Assembly: GCF_028401425.1 (NCBI RefSeq)
Contig: NZ_JAQOMS010000002.1
Span: 1,922,001 to 1,986,000, forward strand
DNA length: 64,000 bases
Reading direction: 5' to 3'
Origin: Psychrosphaera algicola
GTDB lineage: Bacteria; Pseudomonadota; Gammaproteobacteria; Enterobacterales; Alteromonadaceae
The translations under genes were made by a program, and so were the position numbers. The notes beneath the pieces were generated by a model. That model had not been told where the DNA came from and made no database searches. It saw nothing but the letters and a program-made list of their open reading frames with translations. Shown here in pieces: positions 50,457 to 60,744 of the stretch (position 1 is its first letter; each line of letters starts with the position of its first letter).

Positions 50457-50960
50457 ATGACGTTTTTCTTCTGAAATTATGAGCCAATTTAAGGCGGAAT
50501 ATGTGATTCTTCTGCACTGGGTTGGAGATCCCAAATATCGCTAAGGCTCTTTTAGGATGACGTTTTTCTTTCTGGAATCGAGAGCTAATTTAGGGCGGAA
50601 TATGTGATTCCTCTGCACTCGGTTGGAGGTTCTTAATATCGCTTAGACTCTTTTAGAATGACGTTTTTTGTTCTGAAATTATGTGTCAATTTATGGCGAA
50701 TTATGACATTCCTCTGCATTTGGTTGTAGATCCCTAATATCGCCGTGGCTCTTTTGGGATGACGTTTTTCTTTCTGGAATCAAGAGCTAATTTAGGGCGG
50801 AATATGTGATTCCTCTGCACTCGGTTGGAGGTTCTTAATATCGCTTAGACTCTTTTAGAATGACGTTTTTTGTTCTGAAATTATGAGTCAATTTAGTGCG
50901 AATTATGTGATTCCTCTGCATTTGGTTGGAGATCCCTAATATCGCCGTGGCTCTTTTGGG
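50457..50960. repeat. Tandem repeat, five units of about 101 bp
   Basis: Units begin ATGACGTTTTT at 50457, 50557, 50658, 50759 and 50860. Units 2 and 4 are nearly identical and so are 3 and 5, giving a 202-bp higher-order period. Each unit has TTCCTCTGCA...GGTTGGAG, AATATCGC and CTCTTTT. A stem near the end covaries between units (TCCC/GGGA against TTCT/AGAA). No coding frame spans the array. Confidence 0.9.
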
Positions 50961-52510
50961 ATGACGTTTTTTCATTAAAACAAAGCGTTATTGCACATAA
51001 AGTTCAGGCTGCATATTACTTCGTCTAAATCCCCTTAGTTGAGATTTATATCTCGAAGTGAACGGCAGGGACGCCGTTGCAAGGGATGGTTGTATATGGA
51101 CATACTTACATTCCGTCTTCGACGATAATATAAATCTTAAATAAGGATTAGGGATTTAGCCGAAAGCGGCCTTTTTGGTTACATGATCTTAGAAACAAGA
51201 GCGGCTGTTGAAAAAGTAAGGTCGACGCAGTCGAAATAGCCGCCTGCAAGGCAAAGAAAGGCGTAGCCTGCAAGGCGAATTATGATCTTCCTCTGCACTC
51301 GGTTGGAGATCCCTAATATCGCTTTGGCTCTTTTGGGATGACGGTTTTTTCTGCTGATTTGGAATCACGTTTTTTGTTCTGGTTATTATGAGCCAAATGT
51401 AAGTGAATTATGTACTTCCTCTGCACTTGGTTGGAGGTCCCAAATATCGCTTTGGCTCTTTTGGGATGACGTTTTTTTCTGTTTGGTTTGGAATGACGTT
51501 TTTAATCTAAACCACCAGATTATTTCGCTTAAAGTTCAGACTACATATTACTTCGTCTAAATCCCCTTAGTTGAGATTTATATCTCGAAGTGAACGGCAG
51601 GGACGCCGTTGCAAGGAATGTGTATAGGGATGTACGTACATTCCGTCTTCGACGATAATATAAATCTTAAATAAGGATTAGGGATTTGGTCGAAAGCGGC
51701 CTTTTTGGTTACATGATCTTAGAAACAAGAGCGGCTGTTGAAAAAGTAAGGTCGACGCAGTCGAAATAGCCGCCTGCAAGGCAAAGAAAGGCGTAGCCTG
51801 CAAGGCGAATTATGATCTTCCTCTGCACTCGGTTGGAGATCCCTAATATCGCTTTGGCTCTCTTGGGATGACGGTTTTTTCTGCTGATTTGGAATCACGT
51901 TTTTTGTTCTGGTTATTATGAGCCAAATGTAAGTGAATTATGTACTTCCTCTGCACTGGGTTGGAGATCCCAAATATCGCTTTGGCTCTTTTGGGATGAC
52001 GTTTTTTCTGTTTGGTTTGGAATGACGTTTTTAATCTAAACCACCAGATTATTTCACCTAAATTTCAGACTGCATATTACTTCGTCTAAATCCCCTTAGG
52101 TGAGATTTATATCTCGAAGTGAACGGCAGGGACGCCGTTGCAAGGGATGGTTGTATATGGACATACTTTCATCCCGTCTTCGACGATAATATAAATCTTA
52201 AATAAGGATTAGGGATTTGGTCGAAAGCGGCCTTTTGCCTACTTTTTGGCTGTTGAAAAAGTAAGGTCGACGCAGTCGAAATAGCTGCCTGCAAGGCAAA
52301 GAAAGGCGCAGCCTGCAAGGCGAATTATGACATTCCTCTGCACTCGGTTGGAGGTCCCAAATATCGCTTAGACTCTTTTAGGATGACGTTTTTTGTTCTG
52401 ATTACTTTGAGCCAATTGAAGGTAAACTATGTGATTCCTCTGCACTTGGTTGGAGATCCCTAATATCGCTGTGGCTGACTCATTTTACAAGCTTAGGGAT
52501 GACGTTTGTA
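50961..52510. repeat. Tandem repeat, three units of about 530 bp built partly from the 101-bp unit
   Basis: Equivalent points fall at 51001, 51533 and 52062. Each unit has (a) a large inverted repeat around TAAATCCCC...GAGATTTATATCTCGAAG and CTTCGACGATAATATAAATCTTAAATAAGG (parts), (b) an inner hairpin AACGGC/GCCGTT, (c) a GTCGACGCAGTCGAAATAGC block with two copies of GCCTGCAAGGC, and (d) two copies of the 101-bp unit. Together with 50457-50960 this makes about 2.05 kb without genes. Confidence 0.9.
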
Positions 52511-52562
52511 TTCTGGTTATTCGTAATTAAATTCTATCTAAATACGTTGTACAGGGTTACAC

Positions 52563-53005
52563 CTATAAACTAGTAAAATCAAAAACTCGTTTAAAGGTAA
52601 AAGCTTGATTGGTGTCGCCATGCTTCCGAACGAATTCGAGTTTACTTACGGCTTCTTCAAGCGTTGGAATATGTCCTTTAGGTATCCACCACATTACGTA
52701 ATTTTGTTCTGGCAATGCATCAAACCATTCTTTTTACGACTTAAAAAGTCTCGGTGGTGAGTTTTAAACATGAAGTGTTTTAAAGCATCTGGTGAGGTCC
52801 AAACCGACATATTGACAATAATATTAGGATCATCAAATATCTTTATTGCAGTTGCATCACCAGATTCATCTTTTAATCGCCACACAAAACCGTCGCTGTT
52901 TTCAGCAAGCAAGTTTACGGGCTCTAAGTTATCGACAAAATCTTTAATTTCAGGTGCGTCTAAAGGAAATTTTGCAGTGGCGATATTCAATTGTGCTAGA
53001 TGCAT
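52563..53005 (-). CDS. DUF3291 protein (frame broken)
   Basis: About 147 aa, with the DUF3291 pattern: MHLAQLNIATAKFPLDAPEIKDFVDNL (start and end), GFVWRLKDESGDATAI, NMSVWTSPDALKHFMFKTHHRDFL and, after a slip in an A-run near 52735, EWFDALPEQNYVMWWIPKGHIPTLEEA. These are monooxygenase-like ferredoxin folds of unknown role. It lies just beyond the tandem repeats. Confidence 0.88.
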
Positions 53006-53094
53006 TTGGGCTCCATTTCAGACTATTTAGCATGTTGCTAAGCACTTGGGATAAGTTAGTTTAAATAACAAACTAAACTTTGTTCACTTGCTTA

Positions 53095-55189
53095 TTATTT
53101 GTGGTCAAACCGATAAATACCATCCCATTTTAAATCGGGGTCATTTTTAAGAGCGCGACAACGTTCAATTAAACAATGGGCGGCTTTGTGCTGATATTCA
53201 TTTTCTAATTTTATAAATTCTTGTTCCGCCGCGGAAAAGTCGCCATTTTGATACAGGGTAAACGCCCGAAGGTACATAGTTTGAGCAATTTCGTTAAATG
53301 ACTTCGAGGCGTCTTCGATACCATAAACCTCTGTTGCTGTGCTCTTCCCTTTCACAATTATTTGATCTACAAAAGCAAACATATTGCGATACTGATCGGA
53401 TAATTGAGACAATAAATCCTTTGTCACTAAAACGTGCTGCCCATACACCTTACTCAATGACGTGATACGCGACGCCAAATTAACGGTGTTGCCAACAGCC
53501 GTATAATTGTATCTTAGCTGCGTCCCCATGTTTCCGACGATTACAGGTCCCTGGGCGAGCCCGAGTGACAATGCAATATTTGGTAATTGTAAGGTTTGCA
53601 GCTCTAAGTTAATTTCTTTAACTGCCTGTTGAATACCAATCGCAGCAATGATTGATTTGTCTTGATATCTTTCTATATCGGCTGGGGCATTAAACAACGC
53701 CATCACTTCATCGCCGATGTATTTATCCAACATTCCTTCATTATTAATGATATTTTCAGTGACAGGCTCAAATACAGTATTGAGCAGTAAAATAACTTCC
53801 TGGGGTTCTAAGTTTTCCGACAGGTTTGTGAAGTTTTGAATGTCGGTAAACAACACAACGGTTTCCTTTAGATTGCCTTTTGATCAGCACTAATCCCTTG
53901 CTCAACAATACTTTCTACAACTTGAGGTACAACGTAAGAGCTAAACGCAGACTTGACTGAACGATAGCGATTTTGTGTCATCAAGAAGTTCTTAAACTCC
54001 AATATGATCAAACAAACAAAACTGTAAAATAGTATTTCAAATACCTTTAATGCTTCATTTGCGACATACAAATACGACATTGACGCGACAAAAATTACGC
54101 CAAAATAGCCAACGTATAATCCCCACCGCAACCCGTCATTTACAATTAGCTTGGCAAAAATAGACAAGATTAAAATACTGACTAAAGCCAAAATCATACT
54201 GACTTGAGACTCGTGCTCATACCAATTATTTTGCAACATATTAGACAAAGCAGCCGCATGAAGATGAACGCCCGGAGTATATGGGTCAAGGGCGGTGGGT
54301 CGAATGTCATAAAGTCCTATTTCTGACAAACCAATGAGTACAATTTTATCCTCAAAAAACTCTGGAGAAATATGACCATTTAGGACATCAGATGCACTGA
54401 CAGTAGCTATTTTCCTTGGAAAGTTTAACAGTACAGAATTTTGGTTTTCTATGAGTAAATTATCACCTGTCAGTTTTCTAATTCCAGTATTATCTAACTG
54501 AACTTCAAGCTCTTTATTGGTGTAAAACTGAAATGCTTGTACCGCTAAAGTTGGTAAAACGAGATCTTGATAGACATACAACAGAGGATAGTTTCGGTAA
54601 ATACCATCACTATCAGCGGTGACAGAGAACAACGCACAGGACATTGCAGCATCTGCGATTAATGGGATATTAACTTCAGCATTTTTAATGGCTGGCAAAT
54701 TGACATACGTAGAGGTTATTTCAACCCGTTGTAAAGCACAGTTTTCGATATAGGGATAAGACTCATCTCCACTCTGTTCTTGGCTTCTTCCCCTCAAGAA
54801 AAAGCCTAGAATGACATTGTCCATATCAACGAGCGTATTACTAAATATAAGATCTTCGGCTGGGTCATTTGACGGTTCTGAAAAAACCATATCCGCTACC
54901 ACAATAGACGCAGCATCAAGTTGACCAAACATATCGGCGATTAAACTACGTGGTAGGGCCAACGTCCAAAGTCGTCTATCGACTTGTCATCAACATCCAA
55001 GACAACCACGCGGTCATCTATTTCATGATGATATCCCAACTTATGTAGTAGCGATATTTCTAGATCGGTAAACTGATATGAAAACTTTTCAGCCCAACTA
55101 GGCCAATAATTAAAGGTAATCAAAGTGAATAAAAACAGATAAAAAACCGACAAGCGGTTAGCAAATAATTTTATTATTAGTTTATTCAC
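53095..55189 (-). CDS. CHASE2-domain class III adenylate cyclase (frame broken twice)
   Basis: About 698 aa. N-terminal helix (LSVFYLFLFTLITF), extracytoplasmic CHASE2 sensor (VVVLDVDDKSIDDFGRWP through ALDPYTPGVHLHAAALSNML), three membrane helices (SMILALVSILILSIFAKLI, YVGYFGVIFVASMSYLYV, ILFYSFVCLIILEF), then a class III cyclase domain: metal Asp in LFTDIQNFTNLSE, KYIGDEVMALFNAP and NTVNLASRI. Breaks near 54960 and 53865. The Lys in DKYIGDE fits adenylate cyclase. It would make cAMP in response to an envelope signal. First of the minus-strand group 53.1-56.8 kb. Confidence 0.92.
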
Positions 55190-55230
55190 GTAAACCCTTA
55201 CCGTTTATACTTTTGCATATAACCAATCTA

Positions 55231-56307
55231 TCAGAACGAAATGATTTGTGGTGATTGATTTTCATAACCTGTCATCGTACGACCAATATTAGCGTTGATA
55301 AACGTAGGATCCGCAACCACAAAACGTTTGCCTCTAACCGTAAATGCATCACCTTGAATATCCGATTTAACGGCAACGGCAGTCGCTATATGTCCGTCAT
55401 ACTGTAAACCGACAACTTCATTCCCTAGCAAATTTTTCACTAGATAGGCAAATAGTACCGCTCGGTCTTCACAGTCAGCATAAGGATAATGAATGGTTTC
55501 TCCAGCGAACAAATAGTTTTCATAGTTAAATTGCTGTTGGTCTGTTTGATAACGCAAGCTCTTCTGTACAAAGTGCAATATAACATTTAAAGCGCGTTGC
55601 TCTGACATGCCCAGTATATAAGGACGTAATTGATTCAGCAGTTCCTGTTTGGTGCCGTCGGGTAACTCAGCTTGAAAGTAGTATTCCATGCTCAACTGAG
55701 GATAATGATCTAAAAACTCAATATACGAAGAGTTGTAATGCGTACTCACCGTTACCGACTTATTGTCTATTGTTGTGGTTAATTTTCGTGATTTATCAGC
55801 GGTTCCGTGTTTCGGCGCAACGCTTAAATCAATATTAACTTGTTCACTTGCCGAACTATGTTGCTTGTCATAGGTATACACACTACCAACACTAATGGGT
55901 TGTTTTTCGGCAAGATCAACAAAGTAGTATTTGCCATCTTTCAAAGAAAAGTATTTTTGGCCAAACAATTTTTGTTTCACGCTCAGCATTAAATAAGCTT
56001 TGCCATCGTTGTACGCAACTCTGGAATTAAACCCCTGCTTAACAAGGTAAAACCAACTGTATAACTGCATGTCGTTCTTACTTAGTCGTGAGCCCGAAAC
56101 CAAATATTCATGAGTTAATAGTGCTTGGCCCCAATCATCTAACGCCAAATCGTCAGCTGCAGCTTTAATAGCAGCCACCTGATCTTTAAACTGAGTTTTT
56201 GCCATCGACAGCCAGCTATCGGCAATCGTATTACTGTCTAATTTTCTGATCCCGAGCGGCTTGGCGTCTAGTTTCGGCATCACCAATGTTTGCCCCAACA
56301 TTCTCAC
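55231..56307 (-). CDS. Transglutaminase-like cysteine protein
   Basis: 358 aa. The catalytic triad of the transglutaminase-like fold is visible: Cys in PYADCEDRAVLFAYLVKNLL, His in YDGHIATAVAV and Asp in FVVADPTFINANIG. The first 200 residues form a separate domain (RKLDSNTIADSWLSMAKTQ; KYYFVDLAEKQP). There is no clear signal peptide, yet the upstream neighbour is exported. The start (GTG 56307) overlaps the stop of the gene at 56304. Such proteins are proteases or peptide cross-linkers; the substrate is unknown. Confidence 0.85.
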   Translation of the reverse strand: MRMLGQTLVMPKLDAKPLGIRKLDSNTIADSWLSMAKTQFKDQVAAIKAAADDLALDDWGQALLTHEYLVSGSRLSKNDMQLYSWFYLVKQGFNSRVAYNDGKAYLMLSVKQKLFGQKYFSLKDGKYYFVDLAEKQPISVGSVYTYDKQHSSASEQVNIDLSVAPKHGTADKSRKLTTTIDNKSVTVSTHYNSSYIEFLDHYPQLSMEYYFQAELPDGTKQELLNQLRPYILGMSEQRALNVILHFVQKSLRYQTDQQQFNYENYLFAGETIHYPYADCEDRAVLFAYLVKNLLGNEVVGLQYDGHIATAVAVKSDIQGDAFTVRGKRFVVADPTFINANIGRTMTGYENQSPQIISF

Positions 56308-56801
56308 TGTTGTCCTGCTTTCGCCTTTTTCACATAAACAAACTGCTCAGGCGCTGGTTTAACAACAGGCTTAGGCTTTGGTTTAGGTAGCGGTTTGGGC
56401 AGCGGCTTTGGTTCAGTTGGTTTGTGAACAAGTTCTGGTTCGGAAGGAACAGGATCTGGCTTTTTAACAATTTCTGGGGGCGGAACCGGCTCAACAGGTT
56501 TTGCTGGCGGCAAAAGAACAACTGGCTGCGGGTCAGCCTCTACTTCAACAATTGGTTCTGGCTTCGTTTTAGGAGGGGCAGTCACTTTAGGTTTCGAATC
56601 GCGTTTCACCTCAGGTTCTACTTCGGTTTCAACCCAGTTTGCTTTTAAAAATTGAGCGAACTCTTTGTCATGTTCATCGACAAAGGTTTTAAATTCTTTC
56701 TTATACTGCTTTAACCACTCTTTAAATTCCTTTTCATCCGAAGCATATGACCCCGTTATTGTTGATAATAACAGTGCTACGACAAGTGATTTTTTGAACA
56801 T
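56304..56801 (-). CDS. Proline-rich exported protein with Phe/Lys coiled segment
   Basis: About 165 aa. A signal peptide MFKKSLVVALLLSTITGSYA leads into EFKEWLKQYKKEFKTFVDEHDKEFAQFLK (start and end; an amphipathic helix with a Phe/Trp every 3-4 residues), then a 100-residue Pro/Lys/Glu-rich stretch (repeats of PKPLPKPLPKPK) likely extended across the periplasm. The amphipathic segment resembles one in the FecR protein at 40267. Coupled to the downstream transglutaminase-like gene. Confidence 0.8.
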   Translation of the reverse strand: MFKKSLVVALLLSTITGSYASDEKEFKEWLKQYKKEFKTFVDEHDKEFAQFLKANWVETEVEPEVKRDSKPKVTAPPKTKPEPIVEVEADPQPVVLLPPAKPVEPVPPPEIVKKPDPVPSEPELVHKPTEPKPLPKPLPKPKPKPVVKPAPEQFVYVKKAKAGQQ

Positions 56802-56906
56802 GACCATCTCCCTTTTAGTTAACTTTAGTCTACTGCATCTAACGCAATTTTGAGAACTTTTATTTGTCGATTAAGACTTTTTATTTTGTTTAGTCAGTGT
56901 GAAATT

Positions 56907-56932
56907 GACTATTCTATAAAGTGTAGATAGTC
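56907..56932. promoter_or_regulatory. Inverted repeat in the divergent promoter region
   Basis: GACTAT at 56907 and ATAGTC at 56927 face each other around 14 bases in the 165-bp gap between the two diverging operons. It overlaps a TTGACT promoter-like hexamer. Possible operator. Confidence 0.45.
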
Positions 56933-56973
56933 TTTAAATGTCGACTTTAATAAATACTAAGTGAAATGGATCA

Positions 56974-57870
56974 ATGAAAACTATATGGACAATAATGTTA
57001 TTATTGCTTTCACAGTTTGGGTGCGCTCAATCTATTCCTAATTGGGTGCATGCACCATCCCTCGATTCACAATCAAATTTCTATTCAGTAGGCTCTGGTA
57101 GTTCTTTAGAAGTAGCTAAGTCTAATGCCTTAACAAACTTAGCTTTACGACTAATTGTCAACGTTGAAAGTGAGACAGAGAGTTACTCTAACTTAGACAA
57201 CGGTAAGCTTAACCAAAGACTCAACATGTCCACAGTTCAAGCCTCGGAGCAATTGACCTTCGTAAAAACCGAAATAATCAAAACCCATGTAGAAGGCGAA
57301 GAAACCCACGTATTAGTTTCCGTCGATAAAATGACCGTATTTAATTCCATTCGGGATAACTTCTCAAATGTCATCTTGCCTCTGACCAATAGTGACAAGG
57401 TGCCAGCCGCACAAATTTTGGTTAATCGACTTAAATTAGACGAATACCTCCTCTATATCAAAAGTACTTATCGTTGCTGCGCGCCTATCAACAACCGGTA
57501 CAAACAATCGAAAATGCACTAAATCGCTTTCGAATCGCAAGCAATGACCGAATTAATCAAACCGCTTTCACTGTGATCACCAATAAACAAGATGAATTAG
57601 GATTAGCAAAATCTTATTCCGACCGGTTGCTCAAAAAGGGGTTTTCAAATTCATCCCAGGCTAATACATTAAAATTGACCTTAGTTGGCCCTGAACTGCA
57701 ATATTCGATGCAAAATGATCACCATGCATATCGTGCCATTGGCGAGGTCTTTTTTCCTATAATGGTGATGTTGTTTTAACTAAAAAATCGACCTGTTTGA
57801 ATTCGATAAAGATAAATCTATAGCTTGGAGCACGTTAGTATCCGCTCTTAACAGTATTGTTCCGGAGTAA
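56974..57870 (+). CDS. LPP20-like lipoprotein (frame broken)
   Basis: About 298 aa. A lipobox (LSQFGCAQS) precedes SIPNWVHAPSLDSQSNFYSVGSGSSLEVAKSNALTNLALRL (start and end), the Pro-Trp entry, GxG strand and A-rich helix of LPP20 domains. The C-terminal half (LRAYQQPVQTIENALNRFRI onwards) is in another frame after 57478; two more slips near 57755 and 57787 precede the end IAWSTLVSALNSIVPE at 57870. First gene of the plus-strand envelope operon, five bases before the next start. Confidence 0.85.
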
Positions 57871-57875
57871 TAACA

Positions 57876-58589
57876 GTGAAAAAAATAATAAAAATAATTT
57901 TAGCTGTCAGTCTCGTCACCGCTGTTTTAACGGGTTGTGTGATGACGCCGCAAACCGACGCACTAGGTAATAGCTTTGTCGGATTTGGAGAGCATCAAAT
58001 CGTTACCGAAGAAGAAGCAAAGAAACTGCCCCGCGGTGAGCGATTAACCCGGATCAGTATTGATATGCAAAATATTGGGTTTAAAAAGGTTAAGGTTTCG
58101 AACCTCATGGATTCGGTAACAGAGTCAATACTGAGTATTTTTGAAAACCAATATGAGCTATTAAGTCGCTATACGCTAATTGTTGATGATCACAAAGATG
58201 TAACCTCGTTTATTTATGCAAATGAAGGCAAGTCAAGTGAAGAGCTAGCTGAAGAGGTTCGTCGATTTGATATGATGGCGGAAACAGAAGACCAAAAAAT
58301 TGGACCAAAACTCCAACGTTACCGAACCGCTAATGATGAGATCCAAAAACAAAACACCATTTTGGCAGGTGAATTAGTTAAACAAACAGTTCGTTTAGCC
58401 TCATTTTTTCAAGAAAATTCAGAAGAATTACTCGGTGCAGATGCACTCACAATGTTGTTAAACGCAGGTAAAATATCAGAAGCTTATAACCTTGCTGAAA
58501 TACGCATTCACATGGCGTCAATTGCCAATGACTTTATTGACGATGAAAAAGCAGTGTTAGAGATTACGAAAAAATTCAAGAGATATTAG
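57876..58589 (+). CDS. Helical lipoprotein of the envelope locus
   Basis: 237 aa from a GTG. Signal peptide with lipobox VLTGCVM; the mature part is mostly helical (TEEEAKKLPRGERLTRISIDM; SSEELAEEVRRFDMMAETED; ILAGELVKQTVRLASFF) with acidic character. No known family. It follows the LPP20-like gene by five bases and ends adjacent to the next ATG, so it clearly belongs to the same operon. Confidence 0.8.
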   Translation: MKKIIKIILAVSLVTAVLTGCVMTPQTDALGNSFVGFGEHQIVTEEEAKKLPRGERLTRISIDMQNIGFKKVKVSNLMDSVTESILSIFENQYELLSRYTLIVDDHKDVTSFIYANEGKSSEELAEEVRRFDMMAETEDQKIGPKLQRYRTANDEIQKQNTILAGELVKQTVRLASFFQENSEELLGADALTMLLNAGKISEAYNLAEIRIHMASIANDFIDDEKAVLEITKKFKRY

Positions 58590-59766
58590 ATGAAAAACTT
58601 TGAGCCATTGGTCACTAAACACAAATTTCAAACTCCCTTAAAAGTTTGTGCGTCGTTTTGCATATCCCTTTTTATGCTTGCTTGTTCTGGTGTTGACGTT
58701 AAATATCCGGAAAAAACGACCAACAACCTCGTTCCAAATAATGTGTCTTCAACGATAACGGTCGCTCGCTCAGCCTATAAATTTGAAGACAAAGATATAC
58801 AAGTACCGTCAAACTTTGACACCCAAGGGTTAAATTCATGTAACTTTTCCATAGATAATGAATCGTCCACCTGCCCATTGAAGAAGAAAAACGTACGTAT
58901 TTATTTTGGTGACAACCGAATCGTCACCACTAATGAGCAAGAACGCAATGCAATGGAGCAACTCACTAACGATCGTCTCGGATTGATGTTAGAAAATCAA
59001 CTAGCCGGCGTAAACCGATTCCGCATCGTGACGCGAGATACGATTACCGAAACAGAGCAAACTCAACAATTTATGGAACAGGATGCAATGGAATTGGCGC
59101 AAGTTATTGCGAACAAAAAGTTCTGCGTCCAGACTACCTAATTAAACTCGACACCATAAAAACCGCAGAACGATTTTACGCCGAGTACAATGGCGTCGCT
59201 CAGTATAATGTCGAAATGACAACCAGTGTTATCGACCCTTTTACCAAAGAAAAACTGGCCTATCCAAACATCGGAAAAATTCGGGTAAAAGGCACGGACG
59301 TGCGAGACAAAGAGTTTTTTGTTTATACCGAAGTTAATAACCGTTATTACACTGGCTTTAATTACAATGATTTAGAAAACATCAGTGCTGTATTTTCTGG
59401 CATGGCATCTAAGTCTTTTGACATTTTACTATCACGGTTATTAACGGAAATGCCATCAAGCGCCCAGGTTTTAGCGTTTAGAAACGACCAAGCAACACTT
59501 GATAGAGGTCGCAATGCTGGTATTTTGAATAAAGAAACTATGATCTTATTTCGATACGAAATGGGTTTTGTAGAGCCTATTGCCGTAGCTGAAGTTAAAC
59601 CATCAAAAAATAGTTCCATCGCCCACATCATTCGATGGAAAAATAGCGACGAAGCAGACAAGTTAAAAAAGCATCAGCCAATACGATTTTTCGTGTTCCA
59701 AATGAACAAAAAATATTTGCAGTCTCTGTTGGCCTGCCTGAAGACTTTGTCACCACGAGGCTATAA
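58590..59766 (+). CDS. CsgG/LpoB-like lipoprotein (frame broken)
   Basis: About 391 aa. Lipobox LFMLACSGVD. The core (NAMEQLTNDRLGLMLENQL, FRIVTRDTITETEQTQQFMEQDAMELAQVIA) resembles CsgG/LpoB/FlgO-type periplasmic folds, and the end (TLDRGRNAGILNKETMILFRY, EPIAVAEVK) resembles the FlgT C-terminal domain. The frame slips near 59125 and 59670, continuing ASANTIFRVPNEQKIFAVSVGLPEDF to 59766. Function unknown; the fold suggests assembly with other envelope lipoproteins. Confidence 0.75.
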
Positions 59767-59768
59767 AC

Positions 59769-60698
59769 ATGTATCGTCTATTCGTTGTTCTTGGTTTCCT
59801 AATGAGCAGTTCCGTTTTTGCTAACCCGACCCATAAAGTCAGTTATGACGAAACAACTCAAATGGTCAACGTTGAAACACAACTTTGTTTATATGGCAGA
59901 GGCATACAGCAAGCGTTAATTGAAACCTCTTACCAAAACTTGAGTAATTACCTGCGCGTTGAGTATCGTCAAATTTCAACTTCCTTAGCAAATAAACATA
60001 ACCTGAAAAAAGCAGCGTGAATATATCGAATATTTACTCACGCTTAAGTTAAACAAAACAACCTTGCAGCATGATTTTTCATTTGTTGGTAACGATACCT
60101 GCACCACTGCTAAAGGGAACTTTGAACTCGCCGAGCAAGTAAAATTTGAGTCACTTTTTGATTTCCCCCGGCAATGTTTCATTTTGTAACGACTGCTCAA
60201 AATCTAAATCAATATTTAACTCAAAAACTCAACCTATATAATGTTGTCGTAAGACCTGAGTTATTTGCAAAACACTTAACGGTCATTGATAATTTGTCAG
60301 TCCAAGATACGGCAAAAACCTATTACCAGTTTGACCTAACGGCCTACAACTCTAGCTTATCACTAGCAAGCAACTCGGTTTATATTGACGCCGAGCAACC
60401 TTATGTAAAAATATTAAGTAAGTACCTTCAATCGCGTTCTTTTTCAATTCAAAGCCAACCTAGCAATGCATTTTGGACTGTAAAACTCACCGCTAATATT
60501 GAAGACCAAAAATACTTATCACTACAGTTAGAGATATCAAATACCGATGACTTTCAAACCATATTGGTAAATAACAGTCGTCAACTACCGGCAACCACGC
60601 TGTCGAATCCAATTATGTTAGAGAAGTTTTTTAATGTTCATATTGAACTGATGAAACTCAATGAACATCTACGTACAAAAAGTAATTTGGTAAGCTGA
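59769..60698 (+). CDS. Exported protein ending the envelope operon (frame broken)
   Basis: About 309 aa. A signal peptide (MYRLFVVLGFLMSSSVFA) precedes TQLCLYGRGIQQALIETSYQNL; breaks near 60015 and 60180 separate it from the rest (ATAQNLNQYLTQKLNLYNVVVRPELFAKHL, start and end; SLASNSVYIDAEQPYVKIL). I do not recognise it. It starts three bases after the preceding stop and a terminator follows. Confidence 0.75.
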
Positions 60699-60713
60699 GC
60701 ATTAATAAATAAC

Positions 60714-60734
60714 CCGCCTAGGGCTACTAGGCGG
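60714..60734. terminator. Bidirectional terminator after the envelope operon
   Basis: Stem CCGCCTAG/CTAGGCGG with a five-base loop between convergent genes. Confidence 0.75.
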
Positions 60735-60744
60735 ATTAGTATTA

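Noticed and set aside
50457..52510. CRISPR array
   Set aside because: Units are 101 and 530 bp with similar, not unique, sequence between conserved parts, no 25-40 bp repeat with unique spacers, and no cas genes.
50457..52510. Replication origin or phage attachment region made of repeats
   Set aside because: No DnaA-box clusters, no integrase and no tRNA gene are visible near it.
56330..56650. Reading frames on both other strands/frames of the Pro-rich gene (Asn/Phe/Arg-rich products)
   Set aside because: Artefacts of the repetitive Pro/Lys codons; the Pro-rich frame has a signal peptide and is coupled to its neighbour.
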